This document shows positions 1-12,900 of a stretch of DNA of 64,000 nucleotides, in pieces. Under the pieces are notes generated by a model. It made no database searches. It was not told the origin of the DNA and was given only the letters and a program-made list of their open reading frames with translations. The stretch spans positions 21,284,113 through 21,348,112 of the forward strand of contig CM040092.1 of the NCBI GenBank assembly GCA_022496805.1. The letters run 5' to 3'. The stretch comes from Pohlia nutans. Taxonomy: Eukaryota; Streptophyta; Bryopsida; Bryales; Mniaceae. The translations under genes and the position numbers were made by a program. Each line of letters begins with the position of its first letter. The stretch's first letter is position 1.

Positions 1-2
1 AA

Positions 3-2376
3 GAGTTACAAGAATGGTCAGGAGAGATAGGTGCTGATTGCCCTTTCTTCTTCTCTCAAGGAGCGGCTTATTGCACCAAAAAAGGAGAGGTCAGGGCTTG
101 GACATTTCTGTTCAAAAGATGCTCCCTGCAACTATGTTTCGGTTTGTTTCAGCTCTACTTGTAGGTTGTAAATAGAGATCCTAACTCACAAGGAGTGGTC
201 CACACAGGTCGTGCAAAATATTCCTCCGCCAATTCCATTAGACACTCCCATGGTGCTCATTAAGCCTCCAGAAGAGTGCTCAACAGTGGAAGTGTATAAG
301 GTATGTACATATCCGAGTAAGCTGGCACTGGGCATAGTTTGCCAGTAGCAGTAAATGAATACGGATCTCACCATTGTGTTATGATTCGAACATTTTTTTT
401 TTCTGTATGGTTAACATTGCTTCAGTATGCATCATATATTTTTAATTCAGATCTACCAGAGTAGTACATCCTGGATTATAAAGTCTTATATGTGGTTTGT
501 ATGGTGTGCAGAGATTCAGTATGGATAATGTGAGTGATAGAAATCCAGAGGACCTTTTGAGGGAAATTGCGGAGAATGGAATTTCACAAAGTGTGTGCAT
601 CAACGACCTTGGTACATGCCTACTTTCACCCCTTTTTGGGTTTCATTTTTTCTTGGAAGTACATTCTGCAGCCATCTGAATGTAGTTTTGGCTCGCTGGC
701 TATCTGTCTCTGCATGTGCCCGTTGGCGTGTATGTTTATTGTTGTTGAAGGTTAGACTTTGCAATCTTCTTTTTGTTATGGTTGTCCAGTCATTTTCAGC
801 TACTCACCATTTGAATTCTGTGTCTTTAGTTTTCTAGATAAAATACTTCGCCATAATTTTTCAGTGCAAGAGGCTTGTAAATCCCCTTCATCATTTTCAT
901 TTGAATCAAATTTTGCAGTTCATTTCTCCTGATTTTCTAGCTCATCCACAATGCAGAGCCACCCGCCTTCGATGTCCTACCAACATTGAAGGCATTGAAG
1001 GAGAGAATACTTGCTGCCAGTCGTGGCCGGTATCAAGCTGTGTTCATGTCTGGAAGGTAGGTTCCTCACATTTATATCATTTCACACAAACCTCAATTCA
1101 CTCTGGTCTTTTTCCTACTGTTGTATGTCTTTGTGCCACCCTCACCTTTAGCTGTCCTATTGCATTTCCTCCTTCAAGTGTTGCCTCTAAGGTATTCTGT
1201 CTATTTTAGAGCACAACTGTGGTGTCCCCATGTATTGTCAGTAACCTAGCCACTTTTTACTACTTTTATCCTAGCTGAAGTGAGAGATTTGAAACATTCA
1301 TTTTTCTAATGTGAAGCTGGTGGTGGTAATGTGCAGTGGAAGCACTATTGTGGGGGTTGGCGACTCTCAACCGCCTCAATTCATCTATGACGAAGACAAG
1401 TACAGCGATGTTTTTGTTTCAGGTTCTCATCTAATCTTCACTTCACAATCAGTAGGATCATACAGTACGTTCAATTTACATTACGTATAAAACATTCACT
1501 TTCTCAAATCATTCCTACTTTTTTGGCTAACCACCATCTTGATCAGTCGACAGGAATGTCCTGTGCCCAAAAACTATGCATTTCTTCTTCATTTTACAGT
1601 GCTAGAACCATTGCCGTTCGGGAATATCTTCTTAACCCCTAAACGTACCGACCTTTTGAACAGAAGTAGATGTTAGCCTTAAAAATTAGATATTAGCATA
1701 ACTCAGATGTACATGAGGTGTACATGAGAGGTCCATTGCAAACATAAAATCTACCCAACAAATTTGACATACTTGCATTTGAAGGACTCCAACATTATCA
1801 ACATTTCAACATCAGAAGAGATTTACTTTAGTTGGTAGAGAACCTAATAGTCTTGCAAAGATGACTTGGATGAAAGTCATCCGAGATTGTATGAAAAAGT
1901 TACAAGGCTTTGAATCTGTTTGTGATTCAGTTTCTGGATGTTGGGACGTTTAGGGGTTAACCCCTAAAGGACCAAGGGTTCATGGTTTTAAAATGTCAAA
2001 TTCAATTGATCATATTGTGCAACAAACAATTTAGATGAGACCAAATTTTTTACAGTGAAGAACATTGCATGCATTGGTCAAAATAAAAAATAAAAAATTG
2101 AACAAATAGAAGTCCACATAGGACTTAACTCAAAACAGCTCGAAAAAACATGAGACCCAATTTGGGCTTCTGGGTCCTTTAAGGGTTTAGTCAATTTCGA
2201 CTGTTTCCATCCTCTCTGAGTTTTGTTGACGCTGAATTTGAATGGACTTTGCAGAGGCGTACTTTCTGACTCGAAAGGAGAATGAGTGGTACGAGCAACC
2301 GACATCTGAACAGCTTGAACAGCTTGAGGATTATGACGATAAGACTTGTTCTATCGAGAAAAAGATATGTGAATAA
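3..2376 (+). CDS. ispE: 4-diphosphocytidyl-2-C-methyl-D-erythritol kinase (CMK/IspE), 3' part
   Basis: This is the C-terminal part (about 195 residues) of the GHMP-family kinase that phosphorylates CDP-methylerythritol in the plastid MEP isoprenoid pathway. The 5' exons and any transit peptide lie before the window. Exons: 3-89, 208-300, 512-611, 957-1056, 1337-1422 and 2255-2376 (stop TAA); every junction keeps phase. Recognised plant IspE blocks are EIGADCPFFFSQGAAYCT, PMVLIKPPEECSTVEVYK, the EPPAF segment, and the glycine-rich VFMSGSGSTIVGVG GHMP motif 3. The plant C-terminal stretch FLTRKENEWYEQP follows. The last intron (1423-2254) is long because it holds two TTAA-flanked repeats. The reading frame looks intact, so the gene is probably functional. 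Confidence 0.93.
1632..1960. mobile_element. TTAA-flanked inverted-repeat element (family A) in ispE intron 5
   Basis: It starts TTAA-CCCCTAAACGTACC and ends GGGACGTTTAGGGG-TTAA, giving complementary ends flanked by TTAA. There is no coding capacity. It is a short relative of the elements at 8568-9155 and 18710-19307, sharing the GATGACTT/TCATCC inner motif and the right end. The TTAA target with CCC/GGG ends is the piggyBac pattern; assignment to that superfamily is inference. Confidence 0.75.
1957..2189. mobile_element. TTAA-flanked MITE (family B, copy 1)
   Basis: The left end is TTAACCCCTAAAGGACCAAG; the right end is GGGTCCTTTAAGGGTTTA (slightly decayed). It is 233 bp long and non-coding. 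It abuts the previous element and shares its TTAA (1957-1960). Homologous copies lie at 24381-24607 (reverse orientation) and 55797-56035. The whole element sits inside the last ispE intron. Confidence 0.78.
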
Positions 2377-4343
2377 ACTCCCAAGTTTGTGAACCTTGCA
2401 ATTAGCAACTCTTGTAAACTAGCAATTTGACTATGTAGTTAATGGTGGGCACATTCTGTAAGCCCAGGTAAGTTTCATGTCGTTTTACAGAGCGATGGTT
2501 CTAGGAGGTGTAGGTTCTGGTAATTATTGTCACTTGGAGTTTTCCAAACATCTTGGCACCGGTGTTATTGTGGCATTAGTGTGCGGTGGGAATTCCAAGG
2601 ATTGGATTTTGTTAGAGCTGGAGATAAGTGGTGAGAGTCGTGTGAACAACATTGTATTGGAAGATCTTACGGACTAGCAATGAAGGTACAGGAGATGGCT
2701 ACACTTTAATAAGTTATTAGACCTTGCCTACTTGAGACTTGAGACTCCAAATCTTTACGGAAAGTGGAGAATGTGAACATGTACCAGTAGCAAGTTTTAG
2801 ATTTTATTTTGGATCAGAAACGAACTAGATATGACTTTTCAAAGTAAAGAACTGGAATGCCTGTGATTACCGTAAGTGGAATGCAGGGTCGGCACTTTCA
2901 TGTCGAATAATTAATAAAAGTTGAAACAGTGGAGGTCGGCACTTTCAAAAGTAATTATTAAGAAATCGGCTATTAATAGCTAACATTAATTTTTTTCCGG
3001 TGGCTAAACGTTTTATTTTATTTTTTACGTTGAGTGTTATGTTTTGAGTTTGTTTGTTTTTTTTTTTTTTTTTTGGCTTTTTGGCTTTTTGTTGACTTTA
3101 TTTTTGTTGATTCTGACAAAGTACTTAATAATTTTTTAAATTTTTTTTGGCACTTTTTGGGGAATTATTTTCTGCCGACCCTGCCTTCCACGTACGGTAG
3201 TGGGATGGAGCCTTCAGAATAGAGAATGGAATGTTCACGATTGTTAAAATTAAAACCTAAGAAGGTACTCAATCAGTCTTAATTCCTTCAGGACAGTTTG
3301 TTTCAAAAACTACTCAGAATTGCTATTTCTAGTGCAATACGAAGAAAAAAAATTACAAAAACTGTTTTTTTTCATTTTCAATTGTATCGTCACTTCACGA
3401 ATTTTCAATTCGTGAAATTAGACCACTCCAATTGTAAGATGCTGTACCTCACTTTTCGATGTAGCGAAAAATAATTAATTAGGGTGACTTTACCCAAAAA
3501 AAATTGAAAATCAATGGAAAAAATTGTTGGAATTACATGATATTAGAGTTAACCTTAAAGTCACCTTGTTTTGGAATAAGATATCGTGAATATTGCTTTA
3601 ATATACTCTAATTTGTTCACCCCAAATAGTTAAAAGGTATAGAAGAGCTTAGTGATTTCTCATTATTAAGTGTGTAAGAACTTGGTGGTCTTCAAACTCA
3701 TAGAAAACTAGTTTAGCCGTTTAGAAAGGTGACTTTAAGGACTTTAGGGATAACTTTATTAGAGTTTTTCAAAAACATGACTAGTTTTCAAGTGGAGTTC
3801 TCTTCCTATAATTACAATTTTTGACGAGCATTGTTCATGAATAGTTTTCATGGTCGGGGGCCTTGGCTTGCGGGAATGTGTGGGAACTCTCCTTTAGCAT
3901 TGGGGAGGTCACGAGTTCCACACCCAATGGTAGTGCAGGGCCTTGCTTTAGATTAACTCACCACAGACTAATTTTATAGTCTTTTTGAACTCAAACCGAG
4001 TCTAAGGTGAGTTTAAGGTTTCTTTTCACTTTGAGACACTCTTTTTGGTTAACTCTATTAAATACTCATGATTACAGGATATTCAAAAATTTCCAAATAT
4101 GGTAAACATGCAATTTTGATTTTGATACTCTTTTCGGTTAACTCTATTAAATACTCACGATTACGGGATATTCATAAATCTCCAAATATGGTAAACATGC
4201 AATTTTGATTTTGATACTCATTCATGTATTTTGATTTTGACAGTAACAAGGCATATTTATAAAAAAATCAGAGGTCTGTTGTTTATCTTCTTTTTTTATA
4301 AAGAACACTTATTATGACCTCCATGAGTTGTGTATGTAACCCT
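2377..4343. other. Intergenic AT-rich spacer downstream of ispE
   Basis: This contains the 3' UTR and flank of ispE, then AT-rich DNA with poly-T runs (3056-3075). No coding region could be supported; the 66-residue frame at 2477-2677 has no recognisable domain. A two-unit direct repeat near its end is listed separately. Confidence 0.6.
4039..4216. repeat. Two-copy tandem repeat, unit about 89 bp
   Basis: The block containing GGTTAACTCTATTAAATACTC and GGTAAACATGCAATTTTGAT occurs at about 4039-4127 and again at 4128-4216, with only a few substitutions. This looks like a recent local duplication. No function is visible. Confidence 0.8.
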
Positions 4344-4893
4344 TTAACCCCTAAGCTCCCAAGAGACCATTTTTTGGTCGCTGCCCGTTTTTAACGGGCT
4401 GTCCAAAACCAAAAAATAAGTTTTTGAAAAAATAAAAAATCTTTTTAAATACTTCATCAAGTCTACTTTCCAACCCAAGTTGAATTATGTCAATCCAACT
4501 TAAACTCCACCCGGGAGAATTTTTCAAAGTAAATCACTTCAACATTGTCTTAGTGTTACAAAATTTGCTATTTGAGGAAAGTAATGATGTTCCCTCCATC
4601 ATTTCTTTTGCTTTTTTGAAGTTTACAATAGATAAACCAAATTTAACCAATCATGCTAAATTTCAAACTCTAAAAGTGAAAATTAGAATTTATACAAATT
4701 TTCAAAGGTTAATGCTTTTAAATTCATTAAAAAATGATCTAAAGTTATTTTTGGAAGTTTGACCGTACAAATAATTTGTAGAGATGCTGCCCTACATTTT
4801 GTCTATTGAACCAAACTTCATCAAACATATAGAAGACACATATTATAACACATCTATGTTTTGTCCAATACCCCTCGGGATTTTAGGGGTTAA
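4344..4893. mobile_element. TTAA-flanked element (family C)
   Basis: It begins TTAACCCCTAAGCTCCC and ends GGGATTTTAGGGGTTAA, about 550 bp. An open frame at 4487-4762 lies wholly inside and is low-complexity chance coding. A decayed relative occupies about 43140-43500: both carry ATGATGTTC, AACCAATCAT and TATAACACATCTA in the same order. Confidence 0.72.
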
Positions 4894-5699
4894 TCCTTTA
4901 GTGCCCAGCTGACCACATTATGGTCACTACAACGTCTGAAATGCAAATTGCAGAGAATCCGTGAAGAATTGGAACTTCAGTTTTGAAGTTCAGATTTGCT
5001 CATATACATTACACACCTTCCAGAAAAAGAAAATTTCAATTTGGAATTGTACAACTATCAAAATACCTATCAACAGAACGCAAAAGTACTGCAAATACTT
5101 GAAAATACAGTAAATACTTACAAACACAACACATGTATTATGCAGTATTTCTTGTGTTTGGAAGTTTGTTATCTTGTTTTATTTTTTTGGATTGTGTTCT
5201 CTTCTTCATCTTCCATTAGTGTGTGTAATCCAATCTTGACTAATGTACCCACTCCTGTCAATTTTCAACGTATAAATTTTGTCCTAAACTGTATATGGAT
5301 AAGTCACTTTCACTTATAAAATTCACAATAATTACATGTGAGTCTATTCTTGATATGAAAGATTGCAACGGAGAGGTGTTGACATATGGCATAGCTGAAC
5401 TTCTTTACTTTCATTTTTGAAAATTTAACCCAAATTCTATTTAACTTTGAAGTCACACACCCCCCAAAATCTCATTTTTGAGCGTGCATTATACAGTTCA
5501 AATACATACTATAATCTTCCAATCCCACTATTGGATGATTCTCAAAATTTAATAAAATGTGTGCTCTCCAGTTGAGAATAGAATTGTATGGCTACTTTCT
5601 AATTTAATCCATTCTATTTCTGGTAGTCTCAATCACAGTGGAAAAATCCACTGAAATCCAGTGCTCTCAGCTACAATACCCTGGGCACTAAAGGGTTAA
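4890..5699. mobile_element. TTAA-flanked element (family D)
   Basis: The left end is TTAATCCTTTAGTGCCCAG; the right end is CTGGGCACTAAAGGGTTAA. These are near-perfect complementary ends of about 19 bp, giving a length of about 810 bp. Its left TTAA is the right TTAA of the preceding family C element. No open frame resembles a transposase. Confidence 0.75.
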
Positions 5700-5725
5700 T
5701 GTGTAGCAGGAACCTGAATTAGATT

Positions 5726-6279
5726 TTAACCCTTTAACGTCCCATTCCTTTGTAAAACAGTCAAAGTACACTTTTATACACAGCTCAGCTTTCAAGATTT
5801 GTTAAAATATATTTTTTAATAATTTTCATGCATGAAATTGTATGTTTCCTATTAGTCCTAATTTTTTTAATTTTTCTAATACAAAATGAACTTTTTATAA
5901 ATTTTTAGGTCAAACACTTCAAAAAATTCATATTAATTACAAAAAATCTTCAAAAAATATAATTTTTTTAGAACATGTGCAAATGACAATGGAAAATCAC
6001 ATGATATATTTTTTGTAGAATTTTTGAATTTTGATTTTAAAATTCAAAAGTTGAACATCCTATGCACTGCAATTCAGACCTTGAGCTACCTAGCTTGCAA
6101 CATAAATAAAATATTCAATACTTGAAATTTATAGGATCCGAAAAGTGAAGTGAAAACTAGACTCAATAAACTTCATTTTTTCAATTGAAAGCAATAGCAA
6201 AAAATGTCATCTTCAAGGTCAAAATTAGCTTTGACCAACAAACATCCACTATTTGGAGGCGCGGTCCTTAAAGGGTTAA
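5726..6279. mobile_element. TTAA-flanked element (family E)
   Basis: The left end is TTAACCCTTTAACGTCCC; the right end is CGGTCCTTAAAGGGTTAA; 554 bp, AT-rich, non-coding. A similar-sized, more decayed relative lies at 45868-46415, starting ACCCTTTAACGTCC. Confidence 0.68.
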
Positions 6280-7030
6280 GTCATCAAACAAAAGCTTCTG
6301 GTAATATTGAAAGTTCTTGTAATAGATTTAGCACATTTGGTACCCTCACGTGCACAAGACTCTCAAAATTAAATGAATGCCTCTATTTCTGAATGCGGAA
6401 ATCAATCTATATTTTGTCCACCAAACATCAAAAGCTTAAAAAATTAATTTTACCACCTCCAAAATGGTTTTTTTTCAAAAATTAAATACTTCGGCGAATG
6501 GATGTTGATCCAAAAAGTGAGGTACGATATAAGGGTTTGAAGTAAAAAAAAAAAAAAAGTTTTTTTAAAATCATAGCTCACTTTCTAGAAGATAGTGCTA
6601 AGTCTCAAAAATAGTGGAGGTGTAGGATATCCCAAAAACTCTTACAATGGAAGGAGGTATATGAACTTATCAATATATCAACCATTTTTGAGAAAAATAT
6701 CAACCATCCAATTTTTTATAAATTCTTATCCGAATGATAAATTTGAAGAATTTTCGCTCTTTTATAAATGAAAATAAATCTATACGTAAAAAATTAAATC
6801 CTTAATTTATATAGATGAAATATGCCCTACAACACTAAACAACTTGAATAGAGAGAATAATGTGTGGAAGTGATAGAATACTACCTTGGCTACTCCTTTT
6901 CATCCCTTTTCTTAAAAGTCATGGGCAAATGACTAGCCTGCGGCAAAGAGAAACAAATAATTATTTGAACCTCTTATTCCAAGGTTTGATTGAAAAGACA
7001 TATAATTGTAGTCTCATGACTAGCATTCAT
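6280..7030. other. Non-coding spacer
   Basis: AT-rich, with a poly-A run at about 6543-6560. I see no gene, RNA or clear repeat boundary. Confidence 0.5.
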
Positions 7031-8465
7031 TCAAGGGGTACAGTGACTCACCAAACCGAGTCAGTGTTTGCTCATGCTTAGTAGAATCTAAAATATTTAT
7101 TGCATTAATGAGGATTTAGAGGTGTCATGAAGAGTAGATGATAGATATCCAAGTGTCCACTATTACATAGAAGTTTTAATGAAAAATTGCCAAGGTGGTT
7201 GAGATATTTAATTTTAAAAGAAATTGTCTCACTTACTCACTTTTGGTCTTGCATTTCTACACCTCCATTTCTTCCATATATTGACAATAGAGTAGAGAGT
7301 TTCAATTCAACAATGAGTGTTGTAAGTAAGCAAGAGTGTCTCTTCTCCTTCTCAAGTAATACATTCCATTTTTAGTTGTTCTACATTATGACAAGGCCAT
7401 TGTTTTATAAAAAGCATAATAGTATAGTATCTTTGCTACAAAAGGGGTGGAGCATACGGAAAGTAGCCAAATGGCTTGCTATTAGTCAATCTAGTGATGA
7501 GAGAATCCGAAAAAAACGTCTTTGTGATGCAAAACTATTTGTAAGAAGAAGACCAAAAGTGATTTCAAACCACTTGAAGAGGACATGTGTGAGCGGTAGA
7601 AATTGAAGGATTTAGTACTACCACAGAGGCATGCAAATTAGTTAGGTAAGAATTTGCCAATGAAATTAGTGTTCAGACAATACGACGAGCATTAAATTTG
7701 GCAAGTTTGGAGGCTTGTGTGAAGAAGAAACAACCTCTTATTTCATAGAAGAATATTCAAGCTCATTTAGATTTTGCCAAATCTCACAAGAATCGGACCA
7801 TTACGGATTGGAAGCAAGTGGTTTTTTAGATGAGACCAAGGTCAATCGGTTTTGCTCAGATGGTCATTATTGGTGTTGGACGCGAGACAAAGAGGGTCTT
7901 ACAGATTGAACAATGAGGAAAACACTAAAACATAGAGGAGGTTCAATAATGGTTTGGGGTTGCATGAGTACAATGAACCTAGTTTGATTTGCAAGATAGA
8001 AGATAGAATGAAACAATAAGTCTATCATGAGATATTGGAGACCAATCTCTATGGCACTTTTGCAAAGTATGGCATAAATGCATTTAGAGTCATTTTTCAA
8101 CATGACAATGATCCTAAACATACACCAAAAACAACTATCCTAAACATACAACAACCTTTGAATGTTTTAATGTGGCCCACTCAAGCACCCGATCTAAACC
8201 CCATAGAGCACTTATAGACAACACTAAAACAAAAGCTAAATCATTATTCAACACCTCCAAAGGGTCTTTCAGAATTATGGGAGAGTGTGTTTGAGACTTT
8301 TCATTCTATCAGTTCCATAGAGTGTGAGAAGCTCTATGACAGCATACCACAAAGAATGCGGGCAATTATTTATGCAAAGAACAAAAGGACTGATTTTTGA
8401 GTGTGTATTGATTTTCGAGTGTGTATAGACTTACAAGTCCAAAACTGAGTCAGTGAGGGGCTTGA
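7031..8465 (+). mobile_element. Tc1-like transposon, degenerate
   Basis: Boundaries are inferred from imperfect inverted ends. The left end reads TCAAGGGGTACAGTGACTCA; the right end read in reverse is TCAAGCCCCTCACTGACTCA. The resulting length of about 1.43 kb is typical of Tc1 elements, and the enclosed reading frame is a Tc1-type transposase pseudogene. The exact ends are uncertain. Confidence 0.55.
7388..8399 (+). pseudogene. Tc1/mariner (Tc1-type) transposase pseudogene
   Basis: Fragments in different frames give an ordered Tc1 transposase. The N-terminal HTH (SIVSLLQKGWSIRKVAKWLA) is at 7400-7500. The first catalytic block (FLDETKVNRFCSDG) is near 7830. The GGSIMVWGCMS block is near 7940. 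The second catalytic D block ([12 protein letters not shown]) is near 8100 and [14 protein letters not shown] near 8180-8215, followed by the usual C-terminal region to 8399. There are 33 residues between the second D and the E, one short of DD34E. Frameshifts occur between blocks, and the Trp after NPIEHL is a TAG stop, so the gene is dead. DNA cut-and-paste transposition was its original role. Confidence 0.85.
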
Positions 8466-8567
8466 TTTCAAAATTTGAGTGCTTCTATATATTATGTGTA
8501 TCTTGTTTTCAATTCCCATGAGAATAATCAATAAAACTTCTACTCTCTAAAGTGATTTTACATTTGT

Positions 8568-9155
8568 TTAACCCCTAAATGTACCAAGGTGTCCCTGGAA
8601 TTGACAATTTGAAAAAAATCATCATAAACTAATATTTAAAAGACTATTTTGGAATTGATATTCAAATGAAATTTTTAGATTTTGAATTTTAAATTCCATC
8701 CGTATGGTTCGATTCACTAATAATATCACCAATATTTAATTATCAAATTTGAAAGTTAAAATGAAAAATTCCTTCTAAATTCGATTACAAACAAAATTTT
8801 AATATTTTTTGAGTAAAATTTGATTGAATGAATTTGAAATGAGATACTCTTAAACATGGTGATACTTTGAAATTTTTGTGTTTGTTAAATATTTAACCTC
8901 ATTTTTGCAAGGCTACTTTTGAACTACAGTCAATGCAATTTTGGCTTGGTCAACGACTTGACATACTTGTACATTTGTAATTTTAGAAAAATATGTAATC
9001 AAGTATGACTAAATCCAACCGTTAGATAAGACAACAACTTGGTGAAGAATCTCCAAAAGAATGGATGACTTTCATCCAAGCATTGATGAGAACATGAGAA
9101 AGGTTTGAATTTGTTAGTCTTCCACTTTCTAGACGCTCTGACGTTTAGGGGTTAA
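8568..9155. mobile_element. TTAA-flanked element (family A, 588 bp)
   Basis: It begins TTAACCCCTAAATGTACC and ends CTGACGTTTAGGGGTTAA. The inner sequence (TATGGTTCGATTCACTAATAAT and the caccaatattt stretch) matches the reverse complement of 18710-19307, so the two are relatives of almost equal length. No coding capacity. Confidence 0.78.
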
Positions 9156-9965
9156 TCATTCAATCTATGTGTTGGCATTGCTTATTTACAAAAAAAAACA
9201 TTCAAACACCAACTCAATTTTGTGAGTCAGTATCAACATAAGATTCTTTAGCAATTAGTGGAGTCCACCATTTCCAATAGTAGCACTGTAGAAGCTAAAA
9301 ACAATGCCTCACCACCCAATCTGTAGCTATAGATGATGTGGACTTGCCCAAGATTCCAAATAGTAGAAGGGCCAAAGAACCTTGTAGTACAATCTATTAT
9401 ATAATCCAGACCGTGCGCACACACGAGGACAGTTCCATCAAGACAATTCCACCTCCACTGTCATGCCAAACTCGTAGTTCTTTGTATATTTATTACATAC
9501 TGCTCCAAGCTTCATTATCGTAATCATGATAGCGAGAATTTAAGCCGGAGTGCACTGATTTTGATTATGGTTGTGGTTTTCAAAACTCAAGCATTTTCTT
9601 TAGAATTGGATACTGCGCTCTGCTACAGAGGCAACTTGTGATAAAGCTCCAAATCATATCCATTCATTCAAGACGACAAAACCATTGTAGCAGTGAGGAT
9701 CAAGAGATGCTCTCTAGATCTACCATACAAAACATAAAATAAGAACAACTCTCTGCTGAGCTGTTGCATTTCTGAAACAAAATATACTCTCAGCTGCCTA
9801 CTCTCTAAGATTCCCGATATCTAAAATAGAAAGTTTCATATGAGTAAACCACTTGACAGAAATTGAGAGGTGATTCATTGAATTGGCTTGCTCTAAGAGG
9901 AAGAAATGTAGCATTGACGCTGTTACGTCTGATGGAAATAAATGCCACAAGTAGAGTTGGAAAAA
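9156..9965. other. Spacer and 3' flank of RRP9
   Basis: The part adjacent to 9966 must contain the RRP9 3' UTR (minus strand). No further gene is visible; short open frames here lack any domain. Confidence 0.5.
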
Positions 9966-12900
9966 TCAGGACTCCGATAAATCGATCGAATGCATAATAA
10001 CTCCGTTTCTTCCAGCTGGAATCCGACCCCATTTGCCCATTCGAGGTTCCTGTCACAACACAAGGAAAAATTAGTCACTAGTTTCAGGTTTCAATTGATC
10101 CCAACTCGACAATGGAAACATCTTTAATAACATGTATGCACTTTAGGAATTTCCCAGGCTCTTTAGAACCTCCCAAACTTACACCCTAATATTGAACGCC
10201 TCAAGAAATAAAACATGAGATGGTCAAGATAAAAATACAAGAATGCACTAAAAGGAAAAGCTGGAGAAAGTCCTATTACGGTATCCACTAGATAAAGTAA
10301 TAAGAAACTGAGACAAATGTTCCACTCAAGAGCGCTGACATACCTGGCCAGTACCCGCAAGCAGAAAACGGCCGCTCTGCGCAAATGCCAAGGAATTGAC
10401 AAATCCATTCTGCAAAAACAAAACAAAAAAAACCAAAATACGATCAGCAAAATTGAATACAAGGAGCTTCAGATTGATCAGAGTGGTAAACGATACTTTA
10501 GTACAATTCCACCAAGCTAAGGGCACATAAGGGAGATAACCATCACATGCCATCATAAAAAGGGAAAAGCTAATGTACATAAACAACTTATATAATGTGT
10601 ACAGAGCAACATTACCACTGGCAACTTGTGAAGAGGTTTAAGAACACGGTTTGTGTCCTCAAGAGCCCAAAGTTGAACGCTACCATCTCCTGCTCCAGAA
10701 GCTGCTAAGTCACTAGCCCTACACGTTGCTACTGCTCCTACCCAAGCCTCAGATAAACCAGCTCCAGAGGAGGCAGAATTCTCCTCAATGTGAGCTGCAT
10801 ACATGACATGTTCGTACCAGTTAAAAATGCACGTGTGACAAGAAGCTGAATATATGGTAAACTTGTAGCCTAACTCATTAGATTACAACCTTGTGTTAAG
10901 ATATGTTCCGTTTGGAAAAACAATATTTAAAACAGACCCCTCAGCTAAAGTAAGGAACCATGTTTAGAGGCAGCACAACAAGATATGAGTTGAAAGTTAT
11001 GGGGATTACCATTCCCATTTCCATTCGATACAGCTAATGTGCTGGATTCCTCTGTTGGCTTCTCCAAGTCAGCTGTGGCACCATTCAGATGAAGTCTTTT
11101 GGGAACCCCATGCGCACCATGAGCTAAAAACACTGGCTTCTTCTTCATTGTATTCCACAGAGCTACAGAGCCATCGTCTGAACCAGACATAAACTCTCCA
11201 TTCGTAATAAAACAACAGCTTTCAATGTGAGCCTGGTGGCCCCTAAACACAAGTGATGACTCCTCTGGAATCTGGCATACAAACCACACCGATGTCACTA
11301 ACAAGAGATAAAATATTCCAAAGACCAAATTTCCAATTATGTGGTACTCTTGTAGTCCTTAGCAAGACCCTGATACTCGAGAATTTGTAGAACTCGTGCT
11401 TACCACCAGAAACAAAATATCTCAATGTTCTAATCCACAATAATATGCTAAAGAAAGAGTTCATAGAAATAGCCTCCAATTGTACCTTCCAGAGTCTAAG
11501 ATTGCGATCTCGCCCTGCAGAGAGAATGCGCTCCTGGCGAAGACAATCAATTGCAATAATATCACTTTGGTGTCCATGAAGAGTGTCGATGTACGAACGA
11601 TCCTCCGCACTCCATAACTTGATAGTGCGATCCGCAGAACATGACATAAGCTCCTGTGTACCCTGCCTAAATGCTAAGCCCGTAACAGCACCTCTGTGTC
11701 CATTGAAGACCTGCATATTACCAAAAATTAAAAATTAAAAATTAAAAATATAGCATTTTTAAAGAATTCATCATCAAGATTCACAACATATCAAATAGAC
11801 GCCAAAGGACGTATACAAAATCGTGGCAAATGGCGATGGATATGCACTTAAGAATACTAACTAAAACTAGACATAAAACATTAGTGATACATGTCACGTT
11901 TGCTAAGCTCAAAGATCAAATGATTTTTAAGGAAATGGATACAATATCCCAACATTTCAAGTGAGTCTAAACATATAAGTCTCAGTTACCAACAGATTAA
12001 CAGTCCCCAACAACAGCAAGTTTAGACTCAACTCAATATTTCAGCAGACCCAACCCAGAAACGTACTTAGAAGAAACAAGGAAAACATATCACACCTGAA
12101 GATGTTGACGAGTACGAGTATCCCAAAGATGTATTGCTCGATCGAGACCTCCTGAAGCCAAATACCGCCCATCGGAACTCACTGCTAATGCAAGTATATG
12201 CTTACTTCCTTTCCTACGTGACTTTATTATATTGCTTCCTTGTACTAGTCCACCATTGGCAGTGGATGGAGCTACATTATCACCAGGCAGTTGATACTTA
12301 TCACTTTGCCCAGTTTCAATATTCCATTGGACAATCAATCCCTCTTTAGAAGCAGAAAACCCTAAAGTATCGTCGTCCGTGATACGAATAGCCGTTACTG
12401 ATTGCCGATGCCTCAAGCCCACTGCAACACCTTGAGGCGAAACCGCTGGTTGTACAACTCTGAAGCACACGAATCACCCCGACAGCTTCAATAACGGAAT
12501 AAAATAAGAAAATGGTTCAATCAATCAGAAGACTTAACATAACTTTGCAATACAGTATCTCGTAATCTGTTGACCAGCAGGAAAACAATTACAGGAGACA
12601 AAAATGTACAGTCTATCTTACATAGAAAAGCCTCATTAACGTATTACACCGAAGTCATAGGATTTGCATGATATATAATCATCATACAATTTGCTTCTAG
12701 CACGGTATGCAACACAATAGAGCGAATGTAAATAAAATACTACAGCATCCACAAACCGTGTACAACTTATAAAGTCACTTGCGTTGTAGCAAATTCGTGA
12801 AACATCTGTCTAATCATTAATAATGAAAAGCTTTTAAGGTAATCACCTTGAGGCCAGCTTACGCTGCGCACGACCACTTGCTTCCAGCTGCTCTTGTTGC

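Noticed and set aside
4487..4762. 91-residue open frame
   Set aside because: It lies fully inside a TTAA-flanked non-autonomous element, has no relatives in the other copy and has low complexity.
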